A DNA stretch of 11,066 nt, from contig CAZQJH010000043.1 in assembly GCA_964593515.1 (NCBI GenBank), positions 1 through 11,066 on the forward strand, written 5' to 3'. A model generated the notes under the pieces. The model was not told the DNA's origin, searched no databases, and saw nothing but the letters and a program-made list of their open reading frames with translations. Positions within the stretch are counted from its first letter, which is position 1, and the number at the start of each line of letters is the position of its first letter. The DNA comes from JAXJYR01 sp964593515 (GTDB lineage: Bacteria > Bacillota_I > Bacilli_A > Erysipelotrichales > Erysipelotrichaceae). The position numbers and the translations under genes are program-made. This document shows, in pieces, positions 1-6,657 of this stretch.

Positions 1-46
1 AATCCCACTTTTGATTTTTGATTTCAGAATAATTAAATGGTCTCAC
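1..46 (-). CDS. Start of a probable Fic-family protein gene (cut by window edge)
   Basis: Only 15 codons are visible, read leftward from a GTG at 46-44: V(M)RPFNYSEIKNQKWD. This resembles the N-terminus of Firmicutes Fic-domain proteins, many of which begin with a Pro-Phe-x-Tyr-Ser, then Lys-x-x-x-Trp-Asp pattern ahead of a Fic/DOC N-terminal domain. Fic proteins usually transfer AMP from ATP to target proteins and often act as toxins or stress regulators. The catalytic HPFxxGN motif would lie outside the window, so activity cannot be judged. The start is supported by a G-rich Shine-Dalgarno (GGGGGTGG, 59-52) about five bases upstream and by a near-consensus promoter at 74-102. No ATG fits this frame; an in-frame TTG at 61-59 is a weaker alternative. 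The family call rests on 15 residues recalled from memory and is tentative. Confidence 0.45.
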   Translation of the reverse strand, partial: MRPFNYSEIKNQKWD

Positions 47-62
47 TGTTCCACCCCCCAAA

Positions 63-150
63 CTTTCCCTTAAATTATAGCGTAAAATAAGGGAAAGGTC
101 AATATGATAAGGGAATATCCCCTTATCAATATGCCCTTATTAAGGGAAAG
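63..150. promoter_or_regulatory. Cluster of six CCCTTA/TAAGGG half-sites around the promoter (candidate operator array)
   Basis: Six exact half-sites occur in 88 bp: CCCTTA at 67-72, 120-125 and 134-139, and TAAGGG at 88-93, 108-113 and 141-146. They form three inverted pairs. CTTTCCCTTA (63-72) with TAAGGGAAAG (88-97) brackets the -10 box. TGATAAGGG (105-113) with CCCTTATCA (120-128) has a 6-base loop. CCCTTA-T-TAAGGG (134-146) is a compact perfect palindrome. The decamer TAAGGGAAAG recurs exactly at 141-150. The placement over the spacer and the start point is what a repressor operator would look like. No repressor gene is visible in the window. The hairpins lack T-tracts, so they are poor terminators. 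Confidence 0.6.
74..102 (-). promoter_or_regulatory. Near-consensus sigma-A promoter for the Fic-like gene
   Basis: On the minus strand there is a -35 TTGACC (102-97), a 17-base spacer and a perfect -10 TATAAT (79-74). Transcription would start near position 67, giving a leader of about 20 bases before the GTG at 46. It is the strongest promoter in the window by consensus match. CCCTTA/TAAGGG elements occupy its spacer and its predicted start point, so it is probably repressible (inference). Confidence 0.75.
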
Positions 151-160
151 TATTCTATAA

Positions 161-340
161 TCATATAATAAATAGTCCACTTTCATCATAAACAGAAGCA
201 CTTGTATCCATGTCACAGCGAATTTCACTATCAAGACCCATGATCGTTGCGATTGCACTATCTATTTTTTCGGTTGATTTTTCCTTATCTGCTTTGATAT
301 TTCCTGCATAACTTCCTGGATACATTACATATAATCCACC
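161..340 (-). pseudogene. Remnant of a phage terminase large subunit (C-terminal end only)
   Basis: A 59-codon minus-strand frame runs from just after an in-frame TAG (343-341) to a TGA stop (163-161). It reads ...YVMYPGSYAGNIKADKEKS, then TEKIDSAIATIMGLDSEIRC, then ending SVYDESGLFII. The order Asn-Ile-Lys, Asp-Lys-Glu-Lys-Ser-Thr-Glu-Lys-Ile-Asp, a hydrophobic helix, then Ser-Val-Tyr-Asp-Glu-x-Gly-Leu and stop is the usual tail of tailed-phage terminase large subunits of the Terminase_1/TerL type. TerL packages DNA using an N-terminal ATPase and a C-terminal nuclease; here only about the last 50 of roughly 550 residues remain, without the ATPase or most of the nuclease. An ATG at 325 could open a 54-residue product, but it has no convincing ribosome binding site. 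The fragment is most likely a non-functional relic of a prophage or prophage-like element beside rlmD. It uses TGA as its stop, unlike all eight neighbouring operon genes. Confidence 0.8.
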
Positions 341-371
341 CTATCCACAAACAAACTATAGTACTAAACGC

Positions 372-429
372 AAAACAAAAAAAGAAATTCTGAGATTTCC
401 CTAAATTAGAGTTAGACTCAAAATTCCTT
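372..429 (-). terminator. Rho-independent terminator after rlmD
   Basis: Read on the minus strand, AAGGAATTTTGAG (429-417) can pair with CTCAGAATTTCTT (394-382). This is a 13-bp stem with two G-U wobbles and a 22-base loop. A run of T follows directly (TTTTTTTGTTTT, about 383-372). It starts 20 bases after the rlmD stop and would end the eight-gene transcript. It also shields the phage relic and Fic-like gene from read-through, which fits their having a separate promoter. Confidence 0.85.
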
Positions 430-448
430 AATTAAGTATTTTTACTAT

Positions 449-1780
449 TTATTTCTTAGCTAGACAGCAAACATTTTCTGTATGAAAAGAATGTGGGAAC
501 ATATCTACTGGTTGAATTTTTTCACATTTATAACCTAATTCATCAAAACGTTTTATATCTCTTGCTAATGTTCCTGGATCACATGAAACATAAACTACAC
601 GTTGTGGTGCCATTTTAATAATTGATGCAATCGTAATTTCATCACAACCTTTACGTGGTGGATCAACCACAATAACATCAGGTTTAATATTTTGTTCACT
701 TAAATAACTAGCATAAGATGCTGCATCACTACAAACAAATTCCACATTGTCCATCTTATTAAGTAATGCATTCTCTTTAGCATTGATAATTGCTTGTTCA
801 ACAATTTCAACTCCAATTACTTTACTTGCTTTCTTAGCTAAGAATAAAGTAATACTTCCTACTCCACAATATAAATCAATAACTAATTCATTACCACTTA
901 AACCAGCATATTCTAAAGCTTTTTCATATAAGACTTTAGTTTGTTGTGGATTAACTTGGAAGAAAGATTTACTAGATAACTTAAATTTTAAATCAGCTAT
1001 TTGTTCAATGATAGTACCATCACCATATAAAATCCATTCTTCTTCCCCTAAAATAACATTATCACTACGTTCATTTAGGTTTAAGACAACTGTTTTTACT
1101 TGTGGAATAGCTTTTAATAAATCATTTAACATATCTTGTTGATAATTAAATTTACGTTTATTAACAATCCATACAACCATCACTTCATCACTTTCAAAAC
1201 TATGTTTAACTAAAACATGTCTAAAATATGTAGCTAATTGATATTTATCAAGTAATTGTTTCATTACTTGCATAACTTCATTAATTCGTGGTGATTGAAC
1301 ATGACAATAATCCATTTCCACAATGTTATTAGAATGAATACGATAAAAACCTAATAACGCTTTATCATCTTTAATTCCTACTGGAATTTGACCTTTATTA
1401 CGATAACAGTAAGGATCATCCATTCCTAAACAATCATAAATTTCACAATCCACTTTAGCTATTCTAGAAATAGCATTTACAACTTTTTGTTTTTTAAATT
1501 GTAATTGTGCTTCTTTATCCATATGTTGTAATTGACATCCACCACATTGAGTAGCTACCTTACATCTAGGTACTTGACGATGCTTACTTGTAGTAATAAA
1601 TTCTAATACTTTAGCATAACCATATTTTTTATTTACTTTTGTTACGACTAATTTAGCTTCTTCATCAATAATCATATTATTAACAAATAATGGGAAGCCA
1701 TCTACTTTACAGATAGCCATCCCATCACTTGTATAATCAATCGCAGTCGCAACTACATGTTGATTCTTTTTTAAAGTCAT
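449..1780 (-). CDS. rlmD: 23S rRNA (uracil-5-)-methyltransferase, RumA/RlmD family (possibly RlmCD)
   Basis: This cytoplasmic SAM-dependent enzyme makes 5-methyluridine in 23S rRNA. In Gram-positives one enzyme of this family can serve both U747 and U1939 (RlmCD), so the exact site is not settled here. In 443-residue numbering there is an N-terminal TRAM domain (about 3-60); iron-sulfur cysteines C73, C79, C82 and C159; the SAM motif DLYCGVGS (302-309); VVDPPRKG (371-378); the catalytic nucleophile C400 in SCDPGTLARD; and E435 in the final HTEN motif, the expected general base. All key residues are present, and length is normal. The start at 1780 is chosen because AAGGAG (1793-1788) lies seven bases upstream and the upstream gene stops one base earlier. 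A GTG at 1810 would give 453 residues but overlaps that gene and lacks a ribosome site. It is the last gene of the operon, followed by a terminator. Its 3' end is a plausible mobile-element target. Confidence 0.93.
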   Translation of the reverse strand: MTLKKNQHVVATAIDYTSDGMAICKVDGFPLFVNNMIIDEEAKLVVTKVNKKYGYAKVLEFITTSKHRQVPRCKVATQCGGCQLQHMDKEAQLQFKKQKVVNAISRIAKVDCEIYDCLGMDDPYCYRNKGQIPVGIKDDKALLGFYRIHSNNIVEMDYCHVQSPRINEVMQVMKQLLDKYQLATYFRHVLVKHSFESDEVMVVWIVNKRKFNYQQDMLNDLLKAIPQVKTVVLNLNERSDNVILGEEEWILYGDGTIIEQIADLKFKLSSKSFFQVNPQQTKVLYEKALEYAGLSGNELVIDLYCGVGSITLFLAKKASKVIGVEIVEQAIINAKENALLNKMDNVEFVCSDAASYASYLSEQNIKPDVIVVDPPRKGCDEITIASIIKMAPQRVVYVSCDPGTLARDIKRFDELGYKCEKIQPVDMFPHSFHTENVCCLAKK

Positions 1781-1781
1781 T

Positions 1782-2366
1782 TTAGTTCTCCTTACTGTCT
1801 TCTTCAACACTAGGGTTTAATAAGTCATTCGCAATATCCTCATTACGAGGTGAGCTTAAGGTATCAATGACTGTTTTTTTGCTTGATGCATTTTTAACTA
1901 ATTCTTTATAAATCCATCCTTCTTTACTATCTTTAGGAATAAAGTTATAAGCATGGATATCTAAATCATACATTTTCACATCTTCTTGATTAGTAAAGTA
2001 AGTATCAACTGGTAAAACTTCATCAACTTTAGCATAAGCATCTTTTAATAAATCAGTTACTTCCTTACTCTTTAAATCATCATTAACATCTAAGTTAATA
2101 CGAAGTGTAGCACTAGTTAAATTTACTTCAACTTTTTCAACTCCTTCTAATTGAAGGCTTTTTTCTAGTTTTTTCAAATCGTTATTTTTAATTTTAGTAC
2201 TTAAACCATTATTATAACGACTTCCAATAATAGGACTACCAGAATTTTCTTTAGTTGAGAAATAAATATAACCTAATAACAAAATTGGTACTACGATTAC
2301 ACAGATAGCAATTACATATAAAAATTTCATATTTTTCTTGCGGCTATTTGTATTTTTCTTTCCCAT
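1782..2366 (-). CDS. Unrecognised membrane-anchored protein between gatB and rlmD
   Basis: I do not recognise this 194-residue protein. It opens with a basic stretch (MGKKNTNSRKKNMK), then one hydrophobic segment at about residues 14-36, with no lipobox and no signal-peptidase site that I can see. It is therefore probably a single-pass protein with most of its mass outside the membrane. The exterior part is mixed alpha/beta in appearance: GVEKVEVNLTSATLRINLDV looks like two beta strands, followed by a charged helix. The C-terminus is acidic (EEDSKEN). The start at 2366 is chosen because AGGAG (2379-2375) overlaps the gatB stop and sits eight bases upstream. The upstream GTG at 2375 is part of that ribosome site and cannot be the start. 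It is co-transcribed with gatB, 11 bases away, and ends one base before rlmD. The operon position does not reveal its function. Confidence 0.85.
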   Translation of the reverse strand: MGKKNTNSRKKNMKFLYVIAICVIVVPILLLGYIYFSTKENSGSPIIGSRYNNGLSTKIKNNDLKKLEKSLQLEGVEKVEVNLTSATLRINLDVNDDLKSKEVTDLLKDAYAKVDEVLPVDTYFTNQEDVKMYDLDIHAYNFIPKDSKEGWIYKELVKNASSKKTVIDTLSSPRNEDIANDLLNPSVEEDSKEN

Positions 2367-2377
2367 TACTATCACTC

Positions 2378-3802
2378 CTATCGTTTTTTAAGTTCTTCTT
2401 GAATCATTTTGTTTGTCATTTGTGGGTTTGCTTGTCCCTTACTTGCTTTCATTACTTGACCAACTAAGAATCCAACCGCACGATCTTTACCATTTTTAAA
2501 GTCTTCGATTGATTGTGGATTAGCATCTAATACTTGAGTAACGATTTCAAGTAAAGCACTTGAATCAGAAACTTGTTTCATTCCTTTTTCTTCAACAACC
2601 ACTTTAGGGTCTTTACCTTTCATAATTTCTTCGAAAACAACTTTTGCTTGTTTACCAGAAATTTCTTGGTTTTCTACCATGTTAATCATTTCAGCTAAGT
2701 ATTTTGGATTACATGGGTTATCTTTCATTTTAATATATTCTTTATTTAAGTAAGCTGTTAATTCTACTACTACCCAGTTACAAGCTTTCTTATAGTGTTT
2801 AGTATGTTGACATACTAAATCATAGAAATCAGATAATTCACGATTAGCTACTAAAACACTAGCATCGTAATCATTTAAACCATAATCATTCATAAAACGA
2901 GCTTTACGATCATCAGGTAATTCTTCCATACTATTAATAATTTCATCAATCCAAGCTTGTTCTAAGCGAATTGGTGGAATATTTGGTTCTGGGAAGAATT
3001 TATAGTCAACACTACCTTCTTTTTTACGCATTAACACCGTAGTTTTTTGCGTTTCATCATATCTTCTAGTTGCTTGAATTACTTTTTCACCAGCTTCAAC
3101 TAAAGCAATTTGACGTTCTACTTCACTATCAATTGCTTTTTGTACGTTAGAAATAGAATTTAAGTTTTTAACTTCGGTTTTTGTTCCAAAAGTTTCACTA
3201 CCTTCAGGACGAATTGAAACGTTAACATCACATCTCATACTTCCTTCTTCCATTTTAACATCACTTACACCTAAATAATATAACATTGTTCTTAATTTTT
3301 CAACATAAGCAGCTGCTTCTTTACCATTACGAATATCTGGTTCAGATACAATTTCAACTAATGGTGTACCAGCACGGTTAAAGTCAATTAAAGAACCAAT
3401 TTCAGTATGTGTTTGTTTAGCTGTATCTTCTTCCATATGGATACGGTTAATACGAATATCTTTTTTACCATTTTCCGTTTCAATCGTAATTACCCCATTT
3501 TTACCAATTGGGTGGAATTGTTGCGTAATTTGAAATCCTTTAGGTAAATCTGAATAGTAATAGTTTTTACGATCAAATTTTACTAATGGATCAATTTCAC
3601 ATTTTAAAGCACTAGCTGCTTTAATTGCTAAACGAACAGCTTCTTTATTTAAACATGGTAAACATCCTGGATGTCCTAAATCAATTTCATTGATACAAGT
3701 ATTAGCTTTTTCACCAAATGAAACTGGAGCTCCTGAGAACATTTTAGTTTTAGTTTTTAATTCACAGTGAATTTCAATCCCAATAATTGTTTCGTATTTC
3801 AT
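2378..3802 (-). CDS. gatB: Asp-tRNA(Asn)/Glu-tRNA(Gln) amidotransferase subunit B
   Basis: GatB is the tRNA-binding and kinase subunit of the GatCAB transamidase. It phosphorylates mischarged Glu-tRNA(Gln) or Asp-tRNA(Asn), then directs ammonia from GatA to form Gln-tRNA or Asn-tRNA. The 474 residues match the family length. Visible hallmarks are GIEIHCEL near the N-terminus (E10 and H12 match expected metal-site residues), the family signature YYYSDLPKGFQITQ (81-94), HMEEDTAKQTH (about 122-132), and a C-terminal YqeY-like tRNA-binding domain ending in GQVMKASKGQANP plus a last helix. The usual GYPGVLP loop is GHPGCLPC here, adding two cysteines (C47, C50). Its ATG shares one base with the gatA stop (TAATG), and a strong GGAGGTGA lies about nine bases upstream inside gatA, so translation is very probably coupled, which would favour equal subunit amounts. 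Confidence 0.97.
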   Translation of the reverse strand: MKYETIIGIEIHCELKTKTKMFSGAPVSFGEKANTCINEIDLGHPGCLPCLNKEAVRLAIKAASALKCEIDPLVKFDRKNYYYSDLPKGFQITQQFHPIGKNGVITIETENGKKDIRINRIHMEEDTAKQTHTEIGSLIDFNRAGTPLVEIVSEPDIRNGKEAAAYVEKLRTMLYYLGVSDVKMEEGSMRCDVNVSIRPEGSETFGTKTEVKNLNSISNVQKAIDSEVERQIALVEAGEKVIQATRRYDETQKTTVLMRKKEGSVDYKFFPEPNIPPIRLEQAWIDEIINSMEELPDDRKARFMNDYGLNDYDASVLVANRELSDFYDLVCQHTKHYKKACNWVVVELTAYLNKEYIKMKDNPCNPKYLAEMINMVENQEISGKQAKVVFEEIMKGKDPKVVVEEKGMKQVSDSSALLEIVTQVLDANPQSIEDFKNGKDRAVGFLVGQVMKASKGQANPQMTNKMIQEELKKR

Positions 3803-5232
3803 TATCTATTCACCTCCACGTCTAAACCAGCTAAACCAGTAATATCTTCGATACCACCAGCAATATTAAACATTGTTTGTTCATCAAAAGCTTTAGCCGT
3901 AATATTAACTCCTACCGGCATTCCTTCTACAAATCCCATTGGTACTGTCATACTTGGATATCCTGAGAAGTTACCCATTGCCATATAGTTTTCACAAACT
4001 TCACTCTTAACATCAATATCAGTTAAACTAGCTTCTTTACCTTCTTCACTATGAGGAGCAATTTGTCCACTAGCTGCTGCCATAATTACATCATATTCAC
4101 CTAATACTTTATCCATTGCTTCTACAATTAAACGACGTACTTTTTGTGCTTTTCTGAATAATTTTTCTTGGTTTTCCGCAAATAAAGAATAACTTCCAAT
4201 CACGAAACGTTTACGAACATAACTTCCTAAACCTTTAGTACGAGAATTAATCATTACCTCTTCAACACTTTCACCATCTTCTCTTACTCCATAACGAATT
4301 CCATCTAAGTTAGAGTGGTTAGCTGTTGCTTCAGCATTCGCAATAATATAGTAAACTGGTAAAATAGCTTGCATTAATTTATCATCAATACGTACATGTT
4401 CAACAATAGCTCCTTTAGCTTCTAATTTAGCACATAAATCATCAAAATTAGTTTTAATTTCAGCTAAGGAAATACCTTCTTGAACATTATCTAAAATAGC
4501 AATTTTCTTTCCAGTTAAATCACTATTAAAGTTAGCACTATATGCTTCTACTTCACGATAAGAACTTGTCATATCACGATCATCTCTTCCAGCTAATACT
4601 TCTAAAGCTACACAAGCATCTTTAACACTTGTTGTGAAGTAACCAACATGATCTAAACTTGAAGCATATGGCACAATTCCATAACGTGAAATACGTCCAT
4701 AAGTAGGTTTAACTCCTACAATTCCATTATAGGCAGCAGGTTTACGAATACTATCTCCAGTATCAGTACCAATTGAGAAAGGTACACATCCACTAGAAAC
4801 CATTACCGCACTACCACCAGAACTTCCTCCAGAAATTCTTGTAATATCATATGGGTTATTTACTTTACCTGTATAAGCATTTTTATTAGTACCACCCATA
4901 CCTAATTCATCCATACTTGCTTTCCCAATAACAATTGCCCCAGCTTGTTTTAATTTATCAACAATATGAGCATTATATACTGGAATATAGTTATCTAAGA
5001 TTTTACTACTAGCAGTTGTTTTAATTCCTTTAGTATTAACATTGTCTTTTAAAACAATTGGTAATCCATACATTAAAGCATTACTATCAATATCTTTTAA
5101 AGCTTCTAATTGTTCTTCTACTTCACAAAAAGTAACAATGGCATTTAAGTCTTCTTGACTAGCTTTAGCTTTATTTAACGCGTTATAAACACGAGTTTCA
5201 ACATCTAATTCACAACATTTCTTGAAATCCAT
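3802..5232 (-). CDS. gatA: Asp-tRNA(Asn)/Glu-tRNA(Gln) amidotransferase subunit A (glutaminase)
   Basis: GatA is the amidase-signature subunit that hydrolyses glutamine and channels ammonia to GatB. The Ser-cisSer-Lys triad can be placed: K62 in LKDN, S137 in GGSSGGSA and the nucleophile S161 in GTDTGDSIRKPA. The stretch YGRISRYGIVPYASSLDHVG after it is typical. At 476 residues it is slightly short, lacking part of the usual N-terminal helix that precedes the helix at residues 11-24. The residue before the nucleophile is Asp (D160), where most GatA proteins have Gly in DTGGS. I recall the same TGDS form in Mycoplasma-type GatA, so it is probably a lineage trait, not damage. The C-terminal half has RKRFVIGSYSL and the late motif MAMGNFSGYPSMTVPMG. 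The start lies one base after the gatC stop, with AAAGGTGGTG just upstream inside gatC. Confidence 0.97.
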   Translation of the reverse strand: MDFKKCCELDVETRVYNALNKAKASQEDLNAIVTFCEVEEQLEALKDIDSNALMYGLPIVLKDNVNTKGIKTTASSKILDNYIPVYNAHIVDKLKQAGAIVIGKASMDELGMGGTNKNAYTGKVNNPYDITRISGGSSGGSAVMVSSGCVPFSIGTDTGDSIRKPAAYNGIVGVKPTYGRISRYGIVPYASSLDHVGYFTTSVKDACVALEVLAGRDDRDMTSSYREVEAYSANFNSDLTGKKIAILDNVQEGISLAEIKTNFDDLCAKLEAKGAIVEHVRIDDKLMQAILPVYYIIANAEATANHSNLDGIRYGVREDGESVEEVMINSRTKGLGSYVRKRFVIGSYSLFAENQEKLFRKAQKVRRLIVEAMDKVLGEYDVIMAAASGQIAPHSEEGKEASLTDIDVKSEVCENYMAMGNFSGYPSMTVPMGFVEGMPVGVNITAKAFDEQTMFNIAGGIEDITGLAGLDVEVNR

Positions 5233-5233
5233 C

Positions 5234-5527
5234 TTACTTCACCACCTTTGGAACATGTACATGTGAAATCTTAACTGATTTCACATTTTTCATTGCTTCT
5301 TCATGATCAATTACATGATCAACAACATCTTCACGCATAAATGAAGTTTCTTGCGCAAATGGATAAACCATTGGTTCAACTTCATCTGTATCAATTTGTT
5401 CTAAAATTTCTAATTGTTTTGTTAGTGAGGCAAATTCCACTTGTAATTGTGATACTTCTTCATCACTAATATCAAACATAATATCATTAGCTAAATGTTT
5501 GAAATATTCTTTACTAAATTTCTCCAT
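5234..5527 (-). CDS. gatC: Asp-tRNA(Asn)/Glu-tRNA(Gln) amidotransferase subunit C
   Basis: GatC is the small belt-like subunit that wraps around and stabilises the GatA-GatB complex. At 97 residues it has the normal length. Expected motifs are visible: two N-terminal helices (FSKEYFKHLANDIMFDIS, and the acidic helix about 22-44), then the extended linker DTDEVEPMVYP (46-56), MREDVV (64-69), and a C-terminal strand ending HVPKVVK. The ATG at 5527 has AAAGGAG eight bases upstream. It is 18 bases downstream of camS, one of the larger gaps in the operon, and one base before gatA. The order C-A-B is the usual Gram-positive arrangement. Confidence 0.95.
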   Translation of the reverse strand: MEKFSKEYFKHLANDIMFDISDEEVSQLQVEFASLTKQLEILEQIDTDEVEPMVYPFAQETSFMREDVVDHVIDHEEAMKNVKSVKISHVHVPKVVK

Positions 5528-5545
5528 TTTTTATTCTCCTTTCGC

Positions 5546-6643
5546 TTAATCAACTAAAACGATAGCTTCTACTTCTTCACTATCCACATTTCGTTGCATA
5601 ATGGCAATTACATCATCATCACAGGCAATCTCAACTTTAATTTCAAAACTTAAATCTTCAAAAATACTTAAATTAGCTTTAATACTTTGAATTAAAGCAT
5701 TAGCTTCAGACCAAGTCTTAGCATGCATTTGAATTTGAATACTTAATTTAGCAAGTTCATCTTCTTTTATATATCCACTAGCAATTACTGATGTATCTTC
5801 GGGGAAGAAATCTTTGATGCTATCTTTAAAGCGTTTAAAGTATGTTGCATTAGTGGCATCAAACTTATTGGCTTCATCACTAGGAAATAATAAATAACTT
5901 TCTTTTATTGCTTTATAATCGGCCGAAGTTCGACTTGAAAAATATGCTTCTTCAACAAAGACCCCCGGCAAACTATTATTATAACTGTTTTTCTTAAATA
6001 ATGCTACATAAATAGGTGTTTTTGACCCAATTTCGGGATGAGTTTTACGTAAATAGCTTACAACTTTACGTCCAACTTCTTCTCCATATGTTTTTAATTG
6101 ATTTTCTTCGATAATAGCATCATTATCCCCAATACGATCATTTAAAATAATTGCAATGGATAACCCGGCAAATTCTTTATCTTTATACCAATCAATTTCT
6201 AAAATATCACTAACTAAAACATCATTATCAGCAATTGCTTGTTCACCTTTATTAGTTTGAAATAAAGCACCTATTTCGGGATTCATTCCATTAGGATTAC
6301 TTTCTCTTGTTCTTCCTAATAGTCCCATTCCATCATCAAATGCATCTAATGCATTATAAGTTAAGAATTGACCTTCTTTATATGAATATACTTCTGAATC
6401 AAAATATTGTTTTGAATAGTTCATTAAACCTGAACCGATAATAAATGCTTGGGATAAATCAGTAGAAGTTTGGGCATGTTTAATTCGTGAACTATTTACC
6501 TCAAATGGTAAATTAGCACGATAATCCCCTTTTTCAATCGCATTAGTTATCATTGATTCATCAATATTTTCTTTAACTTCTTCTTTAGCACAACCACTAA
6601 TTAATAGTAGTCCACATAAAATAATAATTAATTTTTGTTTCAA
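5546..6643 (-). CDS. camS: CamS-family lipoprotein (sex pheromone precursor-like)
   Basis: This is a predicted lipoprotein of 365 residues, exported and lipid-anchored on the outer face of the membrane. The N-terminus MKQKLIIILCGLLLISGCAK has a basic start, a hydrophobic core and a lipobox I15-S16-G17-C18, so lipidation and cleavage would occur before C18. The body carries CamS-like landmarks: a GLLGR segment followed by NPNGMNPEIGALFQTN, then LVSDILEIDWYKDKEFAGLSIAIILN, and GEEVGRKVVSYLRK. In enterococci and staphylococci the signal peptide of CamS releases a small pheromone; the mature protein's function is unclear. The start is TTG (6643-6641), one base after the ligA stop, with AGAGGTG (6657-6651) seven bases upstream inside ligA. 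Placement between ligA and gatC matches other Bacillota. The family call is based on this position plus the recalled motifs. Confidence 0.88.
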   Translation of the reverse strand: MKQKLIIILCGLLLISGCAKEEVKENIDESMITNAIEKGDYRANLPFEVNSSRIKHAQTSTDLSQAFIIGSGLMNYSKQYFDSEVYSYKEGQFLTYNALDAFDDGMGLLGRTRESNPNGMNPEIGALFQTNKGEQAIADNDVLVSDILEIDWYKDKEFAGLSIAIILNDRIGDNDAIIEENQLKTYGEEVGRKVVSYLRKTHPEIGSKTPIYVALFKKNSYNNSLPGVFVEEAYFSSRTSADYKAIKESYLLFPSDEANKFDATNATYFKRFKDSIKDFFPEDTSVIASGYIKEDELAKLSIQIQMHAKTWSEANALIQSIKANLSIFEDLSFEIKVEIACDDDVIAIMQRNVDSEEVEAIVLVD

Positions 6644-6657
6644 ATTACGACACCTCT
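6641..6657 (-). promoter_or_regulatory. Ribosome binding site within ligA that fixes the TTG start of camS
   Basis: AGAGGTG (6657-6651) lies in the last codons of ligA, and the TTG at 6643-6641 follows after seven bases. The TTG leads directly into the lipoprotein signal peptide, so no later start is credible. Re-initiation by ribosomes finishing ligA is likely. Confidence 0.75.

Noticed and set aside
105..146. Hairpins downstream of the terminase remnant as transcription terminators
   Set aside because: Neither stem is followed by a T-tract, and the same half-site recurs over a promoter, which fits operators better.
70..258. Minus-strand open frame of 62 codons
   Set aside because: It overlaps the terminase remnant in another frame, lacks a ribosome site and resembles no protein; the terminase frame explains the region.
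747..1142. Plus-strand open frame of 131 codons inside rlmD
   Set aside because: It is antisense to a fully conserved rlmD region, with no promoter or ribosome site support.
1781..1810. Upstream GTG start for rlmD giving a 29-base overlap with the preceding gene
   Set aside because: The ATG at 1780 has AAGGAG at ideal spacing and the TRAM domain starts just after it; the GTG has no ribosome site.
2367..2375. GTG start for the orphan membrane protein
   Set aside because: The GTG overlaps the Shine-Dalgarno AGGAG that serves the ATG at 2366.
3767..3988. Plus-strand open frame of 73 codons across the gatA-gatB junction
   Set aside because: It is antisense to two well-supported genes and has no translation signals.
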